Shown: positions 7,665 to 14,328 of the stretch, in pieces
How the letters are laid out: each line of letters begins with the position of its first letter
Position numbering within the stretch: the first letter of the stretch is position 1
Assembly (NCBI RefSeq): GCF_001306115.1
Contig: NZ_LGCL01000026.1
Span: forward strand, 155,704-219,703
Length of the DNA: 64,000 nucleotides
From: Ornatilinea apprima
GTDB lineage: Bacteria > Chloroflexota > Anaerolineae > Anaerolineales > Anaerolineaceae
Direction: 5' to 3'
The notes under the pieces: generated by a model
Told to the model about the DNA's origin: nothing
What the model saw: only the letters and a program-made list of their open reading frames with translations
The model's database searches: none
Translations under genes and position numbers: made by a program

Positions 7665-8962
7665 ACCTCAAACACACACTCATCACCCTCACCCTGCTCC
7701 TCGCCAGCGGATGCGCCACCTCCGCTCCACGAAACACGTTCTCGACTGATCAGCCCGTTATGGCTGCTACATCCTCACCGGTTGCTGCTCAACCGACCTT
7801 AATCATCCCCAGCGTTGACCCGTCTCCTGATTACGTAAGGACAGGAGAGGAAAACCATCTCAAATTTGATGACCAATCCTGTATTTCGATGTTACCGGAA
7901 TTGTTCTCTTCTGATTGTAAACAAATAACCTTTACAGAAACACTTGATTCGTTACCCGGTGATTTAGTGGTATATGATCATGAATCCCAAGAACCTCTCA
8001 TCTGGGATTTTGGAGAATCTCCAGATTCACTGGAAAAGATCTCATATTCTTCATCCACTGAAATTCGGCCACTCGCATGGGATTTGTCGCCAACCCACGA
8101 TTGGCTCTCGTATGAAAATGTGAAGCGAATAGATGACTTCACATTGAATGTATACAACCCAAGGACGGATAGAATTCTACAAACAGCAATTCAAGACTAT
8201 TCTATGGCTGGTTATCCTTCCTCTTATTGGTCGGATGCTGATCATTATCTTGTGCCTTTGTCCAGGAAGAAAGAAAACTTTAGATGGATGGTATGGCAAC
8301 CATTTATAGATGAGCAATCCATATTCGAATTGAAATTACCCGATATAGGTGATGCTCCTGATCAGTATTCGATTTTCCCCCAGTATCTACCAAACTCCAA
8401 AATTGTCATATACCCTTGCAACCAGTGTGGAACAAATGAATTTCAAGCTTACGATCTTGAATCCAACAAGGTGAAATGGACGCTGGACTTCGGTGAAGGC
8501 CGTGAGACAGGGCTACACTGGTCTTTCATTCCATCACCCGATGGGAAAAAGACCGTTTTCTATTTTGGCCTCAATAAACTCTGGATAGTGGACACCAATG
8601 GCGAAAGTCTATTAAAAATCTCACTGCCCTTTTCTGAAAGCTATAATTGGGTGGTCAGAGCTATCCGCTGGTCTCCAGACGGAAAGAAACTTGCATTCAT
8701 GCGATACACACCGGATGGAAGCGACCCGATATTGACGATCATCTCAATCCATGAACACCAGCAAACTTCTTATTGTTCAAATCTCGGTGTGGGAAATATC
8801 CACTGGTCGTTTGATGGACAATATATCGTCCACTCCATTCAAGAACAAAACGACGATGGCGAAGTCACATCTTCCATTTTCTCCGTTGTTCAATTGGAAA
8901 CAGGAAACACCTATCAGAAGCGATTCCCTGAAAATCTCAGTGTGATTGGTTGGCTTAAGTGA
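7661..8962 (+). CDS. lipoprotein with WD40/TolB-like beta-propeller
   Basis: 433 residues. A signal peptide of charged start plus LITLTLLLASGC gives a lipobox LASGC with Cys18 as the lipidation site, so it is anchored outside the membrane. The mature part has propeller-blade signatures: FIPSPDGKKTVFYF, RWSPDGKKLAFMRY and WSFDGQYIVHS, as in TolB/PD40 repeats. Translation is coupled to the preceding membrane protein by a 4-base overlap. Its partner and ligand are unknown; the cassette context suggests it works with the duplicated membrane protein. Confidence 0.75.
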   Translation: MNLKHTLITLTLLLASGCATSAPRNTFSTDQPVMAATSSPVAAQPTLIIPSVDPSPDYVRTGEENHLKFDDQSCISMLPELFSSDCKQITFTETLDSLPGDLVVYDHESQEPLIWDFGESPDSLEKISYSSSTEIRPLAWDLSPTHDWLSYENVKRIDDFTLNVYNPRTDRILQTAIQDYSMAGYPSSYWSDADHYLVPLSRKKENFRWMVWQPFIDEQSIFELKLPDIGDAPDQYSIFPQYLPNSKIVIYPCNQCGTNEFQAYDLESNKVKWTLDFGEGRETGLHWSFIPSPDGKKTVFYFGLNKLWIVDTNGESLLKISLPFSESYNWVVRAIRWSPDGKKLAFMRYTPDGSDPILTIISIHEHQQTSYCSNLGVGNIHWSFDGQYIVHSIQEQNDDGEVTSSIFSVVQLETGNTYQKRFPENLSVIGWLK

Positions 8963-8991
8963 TACAAAACTGCGTGTAAAGAATTTACTTA

Positions 8992-9162
8992 AAAGTCTTT
9001 GCAGCTCCTTTTGCAGCAATGGGTGCTCCGGAGGGAGGTCCGATTGGGGTAACTATCGGGTCAGGGCTTGGTTATGTAGGTGGGAATTTGTTAGCTTGCA
9101 GGTATTTAGACGGGGTGAATCAAGCCTATGTTTTTCCATGGATAATGGAATATATTCCATAA
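8992..9162 (+). pseudogene. fragment of a pre-toxin/Rhs C-terminal region
   Basis: An in-frame stretch ending at TAA 9160-9162 reads KVFAAPFAAMGAPEGGPIG... then VTIGSGLGYVGGN and a tail to EYIP. Alanine/glycine-rich glycine-zipper segments of this kind occur before the toxin domain in polymorphic toxins. There is no proper start upstream and stops lie just before it. An internal ATG at 9019 would give only 47 residues. I treat it as a relic, though a small peptide cannot be excluded. Confidence 0.4.
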
Positions 9163-9200
9163 GCAACATTCATCCCCGAATTTTTAGGTGCTTATAACCG

Positions 9201-9503
9201 ATGAGAAAGATATATTATTTTTTTGCTAGAATGACTACGAGGACCCTCATATTAATTCCGTATTTCTTTGCCTTTATCTGTTTAGGTTTAGGTGGACAAA
9301 TTGGAAAATCCAGTCCGGTTTTGCACTTCATTCTATTCCCACTGACCTTTTTCTTTTTTGGACTGGCAGGAATTCCTATGATTGTGCGTAAAAAGGCCAT
9401 TGTTTATAGAGATGGTTCGGCAGTCTTTTTTGGAATTATTCATTTGGTCGTTGGCTGGGGCTTAGCGTTTATCCCGTTGATTTACAATACATTTTTTCAA
9501 TAA
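9201..9503 (+). CDS. uncharacterised three-helix membrane protein
   Basis: 100 residues with hydrophobic segments at about 14-30, 38-60 and 76-96, and a basic loop VRKKAIVYRDG between the second and third. The start ATG is preceded by no strong ribosome-binding site. It lies directly after a toxin-like gene fragment and before an Rhs relic. In such islands small membrane proteins are sometimes immunity proteins; that is inference only, and no family is recognised. Confidence 0.55.
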   Translation: MRKIYYFFARMTTRTLILIPYFFAFICLGLGGQIGKSSPVLHFILFPLTFFFFGLAGIPMIVRKKAIVYRDGSAVFFGIIHLVVGWGLAFIPLIYNTFFQ

Positions 9504-9546
9504 CGAGTCCCGACTATCAAATGGAAAATTCGCGTTATGGTTTCTT

Positions 9547-9789
9547 AATGAGTTTATCGCTTTTCATCCAAAGCCAGGGCAGAAGGCAAAGTGTCAACGG
9601 CGTGGTGACCTTCTACCCAGGGCGGCGAACAAACCGCGAGGTGAACGGCGCAAATGTAACGGTCAAGGTGTTCAGCGCTACCATCGCCTACGTACGGTAC
9701 AGGGCAGTAATGACTCACTGAATTGGGTATTAGGGGATCGCCTGTTGATAGACATGGGTAGTGGTCTGCAGAATATAACCGCAAATGGG
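9547..9789 (+). pseudogene. Rhs (YD-repeat) gene tail, relic copy 1
   Basis: The frame encodes SVNGVVTFYPGRR, REVNGANVTVK, then FSATIAY. After a one-base loss near 9691 the frame changes to RTVQGSNDSLNWVLGDR, which is the Rhs core ending (normally NWxLGDHLGS). Stops occur in every continuous frame. The segment 9547-9739 is repeated at 11382-11574 with about 13 differences in 193 bases, including the same frameshift. No toxin domain follows in frame; it runs out at a TAG near 9787. Confidence 0.75.
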
Positions 9790-9874
9790 TAGACTTTATT
9801 TGAGTGAATCCAAATGCTACAAGTCGGGAAGTATTAGAATAACTGTAGAAATTATTAGCAAGTGGGGCATTCCA

Positions 9875-10555
9875 ATGAAAGAAAACGCTTCATTCTTTAT
9901 CTTTTCGGATAATACATTTCATTCTAAAAGGTATACATGGGCGACAAGCATAATTCCTCGTTCACAAATGGTCAATCGTCGATGTCATTATTGTTCCGCT
10001 GTTGAAAATTATCCCTCCGGTGAATTTGATGTTGTTCTTGAAAATGGTTCTGAATTCCCCGATATGTTAGGTTGTGGAGCATACCCGTTCCTCATTCTTT
10101 CCGAAAGGGTTATTTCAACTCTTGTAGCTGAAAAAATATCTGCTTTCCATACTTTCAGCGTTGGGATTTCAGAAATAAGGTCGAAATCAAAAATGTTGAT
10201 GGAAACGGATCCTCCAAAATATTACCGAGTTGAAATTGATGGGAATTGTCAAATTGATTTGGAAGCTAGTGGCTTAGAGCTGGTTCATTTTTGCCCTGAG
10301 TGCCACCATTTGGTAACAAATCCAAGAGTTCCTAATGGTCTACAAATCATTTCAGGGAGCTGGGACAAATCAGATGTGTTTAGGGATGTTCAATTTTACC
10401 CAAGAATTAATTTTTGTAATGAAAGCCTACCTGGAATCGTGAACCGTAATAAATTCACGAACTTCCGTTTTGAATTTATGCAAGGTCCGTGGAATTCATC
10501 TACTAAGGGGCTTAACATCACGAAATTGTTCAAACAGCTAAAGGAAAGTCGATGA
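9875..10555 (+). CDS. double-CXXC protein, candidate immunity protein
   Basis: 226 residues from the ATG at 9875; an upstream in-frame ATG at 9785 would add 30 residues that overlap the Rhs relic. Two CXXC pairs, CHYC (37-40) and CPEC (140-143), separated by about 100 residues, resemble the double-CXXCG family (Gmx_para_CXXCG) known from myxobacterial toxin-immunity loci. The Cys pairs could bind zinc. It has no signal peptide or membrane helix. It follows a decayed Rhs tail, the position expected for an immunity gene whose toxin has been lost. The family call is from memory of the motif layout and is moderate. Confidence 0.6.
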   Translation: MKENASFFIFSDNTFHSKRYTWATSIIPRSQMVNRRCHYCSAVENYPSGEFDVVLENGSEFPDMLGCGAYPFLILSERVISTLVAEKISAFHTFSVGISEIRSKSKMLMETDPPKYYRVEIDGNCQIDLEASGLELVHFCPECHHLVTNPRVPNGLQIISGSWDKSDVFRDVQFYPRINFCNESLPGIVNRNKFTNFRFEFMQGPWNSSTKGLNITKLFKQLKESR

Positions 10556-10797
10556 CCAATTTGACTATCTACCGGCTTGGGGTGATCACTTTAGGACAGG
10601 GTAAAGCTACTGGGCTTACAATGGTTTTGCACAGCTAATTGCTCCAATTTACCACGGTTTACTTCCGGCAGAACCATTTTCAACCAATGCCTGTTGGAAC
10701 CAAACCCATCCTCCGGAAACGAAATTAACCCCAAAATAGCCGTTTTGCTTTTTATTTAGATTTGTAAGACCAATATGATAAACAAATTTTTTTTCTT
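10556..10797. other. gene-free spacer in the island
   Basis: No convincing gene. One frame begins with a WGDHF-like stretch at about 10575-10600, reminiscent of Rhs LGDHL, and runs short open stretches to a stop near 10739. This may be another Rhs shred but is too degraded to claim. Confidence 0.3.
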
Positions 10798-11316
10798 ATG
10801 ATTTTACTCAGTATCTGTTTTTTGCCGAGCTGCAGTCCAAAGATTCAGCACGCTGATTCTTTCTATAATTACAACGACAGCGATTTTCCAAAGGATCATC
10901 TTCCAGTAATAGATCCGGTTGAGGCGACACGTGATGGGCCAAATTCTTCGTGGAATTTGGAACTACTCAATAGTTTACATATTGACTTGCCCAAAAGCCA
11001 GGAGCAAGAGGTTCGAAAGGTTTACATTTATTCTCGCGTAGCAGAACTAGAAAAATTTGCCGTGAAAGATGGGGCCATCATGGCGTATTCCGGTCATGTT
11101 AATCAGCAGGCTGACGCTTACATTCGGGAGAATTTTTATCATTGGTTCGTTATGATTCCGGGTGAGGACATCACCAAAGGTTTCCACACCGAAGATGAGT
11201 TTAACCGGTATATTGAAACAATTGGTATTCAGGATCCTGATTGGCAGACGCCAGATGACGCGTTTGATACGTTTTTGAAAACTGGTTGTTTAGATTGGTT
11301 CCCGGATTGCAAATAG
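10798..11316 (+). CDS. small putative lipoprotein, possibly frameshifted at a poly-T
   Basis: 172 residues from ATG 10798. The start MILLSICFLPSC is a truncated signal peptide with a lipobox-like LPSC. Upstream, ATG 10775 followed by AAACAAA and a run of eight T (10787-10794) would join in frame if the run had nine T, giving a textbook signal peptide MINKFFFLMILLS.... So either the shorter start is used, the tract is variable, or the copy is frameshifted. The mature part is acidic, ends in CLDWFPDCK, and matches no family I know. Confidence 0.5.
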   Translation: MILLSICFLPSCSPKIQHADSFYNYNDSDFPKDHLPVIDPVEATRDGPNSSWNLELLNSLHIDLPKSQEQEVRKVYIYSRVAELEKFAVKDGAIMAYSGHVNQQADAYIRENFYHWFVMIPGEDITKGFHTEDEFNRYIETIGIQDPDWQTPDDAFDTFLKTGCLDWFPDCK

Positions 11317-11381
11317 ATACTCAAAATCCAAGTTTTTTACAGAGAACAGGTGGAAATATCAATCCTCTCATAAAGATCAAG

Positions 11382-11633
11382 AATGAGTTTATCGCTTTCC
11401 GGCCAAAGCCAGTGCAGAAGGCAAAGTGTCAACGGCGTGGTGACTTTCTACCCAGGGCGGCGAACAAACCGCGAGGTGAACGGCGCAAATGTAACGGTCA
11501 AGGTGTTCAGCGCTACCATCGCCTACGTACGGTAAAGAGCAGTAATGATTCGCTGAATTGGATTCTGGGGGATCATTCTGTTCTCGAAAGACCTGAGATG
11601 GTACGTAAAATGTTTTGGGAGAGAATAAAATGA
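11382..11633 (+). pseudogene. Rhs (YD-repeat) gene tail, relic copy 2
   Basis: Near-identical to the relic at 9547-9739 over 193 bases. It has the same GVVTFYPGRR / REVNGANVTVK sequence, the same missing base, and then RTVKSSNDSLNWILGD in the shifted frame. After the core the frame continues for about 20 unrelated residues to a stop at 11631-11633, overlapping the start of the next gene. Confidence 0.75.
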
Positions 11634-12244
11634 AGAAGTCACAATCTCAATTTTATGAATTAATATTTGATGGATACGCGATTGAAGATAATCCGTTGTC
11701 TATTTATTACGAAAGGAGAGACGATCAAGGATTTGACAATCGTCTCTTGAATAGAGGTAACTCGCTAGAAGACTTATGGCCACAGGATTTCACAATTTAC
11801 CTTCGAGGGTATCAACCCGTTGACTATTTGATGTGTGGTCCAGGGTATGAGGTATTATCAAAATCTGCGGCAGATATTTTTCACTCAATCGCAAAAGATA
11901 GTATTGAACTATTGCCAGTGAATACTGTCATTAATGATCAACCTGTTGAACCAAACTCTTTTTTTGTTCTTAATGTTTTGAAGTCCTTTGAAGCTTTAAA
12001 TTGGGAAGAAACTGTTTGGAGTTCTCCAAAGGTTCCATATGATGATCCTTCTGCTCATGGCAGGATTATTAAACCAGCTTTTAACATTCAATTGATTCAA
12101 GAAGAAGCTATCTTTTTGTTGAGTGTGCAAAAGAAGATAAAATCTGGCATCTACATATCCAGATATCTCAAGGAGTCATTAGAAGAAAGAAATTCTACAA
12201 TTGGAATGGCCTTTACGCCAATAAAAGTTGTAATTCAAGCATAG
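11630..12244 (+). CDS. Imm11 (DUF1629)-like immunity protein
   Basis: 204 residues from ATG 11630, chosen because GGGAG lies 8-12 bases upstream; an in-frame ATG at 11615 is less well placed. The central part LSKSAADIFHSIAKDSIELLPV followed by FFVLNVLKSFEALNW matches the layout of the Imm11/DUF1629 family, which neutralises toxins of polymorphic toxin systems. It is soluble with no signal. The gene directly follows an Rhs relic with no toxin in between, so it is an orphan immunity gene. AT-rich composition sets it apart from core genes. Confidence 0.65.
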   Translation: MKKSQSQFYELIFDGYAIEDNPLSIYYERRDDQGFDNRLLNRGNSLEDLWPQDFTIYLRGYQPVDYLMCGPGYEVLSKSAADIFHSIAKDSIELLPVNTVINDQPVEPNSFFVLNVLKSFEALNWEETVWSSPKVPYDDPSAHGRIIKPAFNIQLIQEEAIFLLSVQKKIKSGIYISRYLKESLEERNSTIGMAFTPIKVVIQA

Positions 12245-12399
12245 ACTATATTTGTTGTATTAGGTGACACAGTAATAAAAAACGGGTACCTTAACAACAA
12301 AATAGCATTAGATTGTCACCACCTAAACCGCGCAAACCGATGCGCGCAGCTGTACATCCAACCTGGCTTATAACGCTTTGGGGCGGGTTATATCCAAAA

Positions 12400-12500
12400 C
12401 CCTCAGCGGCGCGGGTTACTGCGGCGATACCCCCACCGCTACCCCGGAGACCGGGCAAGCCAGCTATCTGTACAATGGCCGCAGCAAACCTGGCGTGCGG
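12400..12500 (+). pseudogene. Rhs-type gene fragment, right edge of island
   Basis: One frame reads SGAGYCGDTPTATPETGQ then ASYLYNGRS; the PETGQASYL portion matches the relic at 5683-5731. GC content jumps up here compared with the flanking 11.6-12.3 kb. The rest of 12245-12512 shows no gene. Confidence 0.45.
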
Positions 12501-12512
12501 CATCGTCAAAGG

Positions 12513-13322
12513 TCACGCCTCTCTCAATAATCGTTCAAAATTGCCGGGGGTGAGCAAATCCAGATTAAAACTGGGTTCAACAAAAGGCCGCACATCGTTG
12601 GCAATGCTGGCCCAGTCAACCGATTCCAACCGGCGCCAGACGATCTCTTTCCAGGTCGCGCGAGTCAATGCCATCCCATCCCAATGGGTCTGCTTCAGGG
12701 CATTGTTTAATAGAATCAAATTCGGTTCAGGCCAGGTTGGGTCGCTTAAATACCAGAGTAAATCGTACAGGTCTCGTCCCTTGGTGTAAGCGCGCTGCAA
12801 AATCGCATGAAGTTTTCCTGAAAGCAAAGAGGCTTTATCGTGATGATGTAGCTGAAGGACAACAAACCGGCGCACCACCGTTGTAGCCAGCCCTGCTCCC
12901 GTTGGCGGGTTCGTATCGACTTCAATCTTCACCGCGAGAACTTCACTGCGCATGGGCGATAGACCCATTTCATAGAACAAACCGGGGAAACGGATAAAGG
13001 CGCTGTGAACCGTTTTTTGATCATTGACCTTAAGCTCAACCAAATACCCTTCTGGCGATAAATCAGCCCGGATGGATCGCAGGTAAGCACGGAAATCATA
13101 GTTATCGCGATTCCCTTCAAGCGCGAAGTCAAGATCCTCAGAGTAGCGCCCATGCGAGTAGAGGAAGTGCAGAGCGGTTCCGCCATGAAATGCCAGTGGA
13201 ATCATTGCCCCGCATCTTTGCAGCGATTCCAAAATCCGCGCTTGCAGATATTCGCGGATGAGATTTCTTCCTTCCATTGGAGAAGCGGTTTGCTTAACCA
13301 GACTGAAAAGATACTCTTTCAT
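12513..13322 (-). CDS. AbiEii-type nucleotidyltransferase toxin (type IV TA)
   Basis: 269 residues. DNA polymerase beta-like nucleotidyltransferase motifs are present: HGGTALHFLY then RYSEDLDFAL (the catalytic DxD near residue 62), VKIEVDTNPP, and the GKLHAILQRAYTKGRDLYDL Lys/Asp helix. AbiEii-family toxins transfer nucleotides to tRNA or other acceptors and arrest growth. The start overlaps the stop of the upstream antitoxin gene by 4 bases (13319-13322), the standard abiE arrangement. All motifs look intact, so it is probably active. Confidence 0.9.
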   Translation of the reverse strand: MKEYLFSLVKQTASPMEGRNLIREYLQARILESLQRCGAMIPLAFHGGTALHFLYSHGRYSEDLDFALEGNRDNYDFRAYLRSIRADLSPEGYLVELKVNDQKTVHSAFIRFPGLFYEMGLSPMRSEVLAVKIEVDTNPPTGAGLATTVVRRFVVLQLHHHDKASLLSGKLHAILQRAYTKGRDLYDLLWYLSDPTWPEPNLILLNNALKQTHWDGMALTRATWKEIVWRRLESVDWASIANDVRPFVEPSFNLDLLTPGNFERLLREA

Positions 13323-13957
13323 AAATCCTCAAACCCACGCGATTCTCCAGCGATCCATTGTAAAACACCGGTGGCCGCCTTGCGCAATTTGGGGGTGCCG
13401 AATTTTTCAGATAGGTTCTTCAACCGTTGCGGGTCAATTTGCTCCGTATTCTGTAACCGCAATTCAATTAAATAAGCGAGTGAATCCCCCCCAGGTTGCA
13501 AATAAACCATGTCCAGCAGCGCTTTTTCGGGCGTCGCGACCAACGCGCTTTGATTTCCAAAATCAACCATTTGATAACCAAACAACAGCTCCGTTTTGAG
13601 ATGTCGAAATTCATAAATACCCAGCGGGGTTTCCAACCTTTCCGGGCGGCCGGTGGAAACGCTGGTAGTGATATTCACTACGTCTGGAATGAGGCCGTAA
13701 AATGCGAGCGCCGATTGCAGGCTGACGTAAGACGCTCTCTGCAAACGGTTCGCGACCAGGAAAGGGTGTGGTTGTTTTTTCTGATAAGGCGGCGCAATGG
13801 AATAGAGTCCCCTTCGGATTTGGTAGATACGCCCGGATTTTACCCAGCGGGTGAGTTGCAAGCGGATCACCCTGGGGTCAACATTCCCGGCCAGCAGCAA
13901 AGAGGATTCAAAAAGCGGGTCATCGCCTACCAGTTTTAGCAGCGCATTGAATTCCAT
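13319..13957 (-). CDS. AbiEi-type antitoxin (type IV TA)
   Basis: 212 residues. An N-terminal winged helix (about 10-60, with RLQLTRWVKSGRIYQIRRGLY) is the DNA-binding part. The C-terminal AbiEi region shows YVSLQSALAFYGLIPD and ATPEKALLDMVYL. It is first in the two-gene operon and should repress it while the C-terminal half counters the toxin. An inverted repeat TTATC-N6-GATAA lies at 13967-13982 just upstream, over the likely -10 region. Confidence 0.88.
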   Translation of the reverse strand: MEFNALLKLVGDDPLFESSLLLAGNVDPRVIRLQLTRWVKSGRIYQIRRGLYSIAPPYQKKQPHPFLVANRLQRASYVSLQSALAFYGLIPDVVNITTSVSTGRPERLETPLGIYEFRHLKTELLFGYQMVDFGNQSALVATPEKALLDMVYLQPGGDSLAYLIELRLQNTEQIDPQRLKNLSEKFGTPKLRKAATGVLQWIAGESRGFEDL

Positions 13958-13966
13958 TTCAATATA

Positions 13967-13982
13967 TTATCTTAATTGATAA
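13967..13982. promoter_or_regulatory. candidate AbiEi operator
   Basis: The inverted repeat TTATC TTAATT GATAA lies 10 bases before the abiEi start and overlaps AT-rich -10-like sequence on the minus strand. AbiEi proteins bind inverted repeats in their own promoters; the assignment here is by position. The rest of 13983-14328 holds no supported gene. Confidence 0.45.
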
Positions 13983-14328
13983 CTTAATGCAATATAAATC
14001 CAGATGCAAAATCAACCTCGGAACCAGCCAGAAGCGGGCCAAGAGATGAAGCTCAGGCTTCGACGTGGGCGTTACCGCCTTGGGCTGCGCGGCATCCTCA
14101 ACGGGGTGCCGTCACTCCTGAAGTGCGACCCCGCTTCAGCAATTTGTGTTCAATCAACTTTGTCCTTCTCCAGACTGATCCCCAACAGCCTGCCCACCCG
14201 GTCAACCCAAACCTCCCCACCCGGCGAGGTTTTCTTTCTTCCAACTGTGCTATTCTTTTCCATAGAACACAACTCGTCCCGCTCATTTTCGTAAGCAGAA
14301 TAAACGTTTCTTTCTCAGGAGTCGCCCC

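Noticed and set aside
5640..14000. Insertion sequence or integrase at the accessory island
   Set aside because: No transposase, integrase, terminal inverted repeat or target duplication could be recognised, although the Rhs relics mark both edges.
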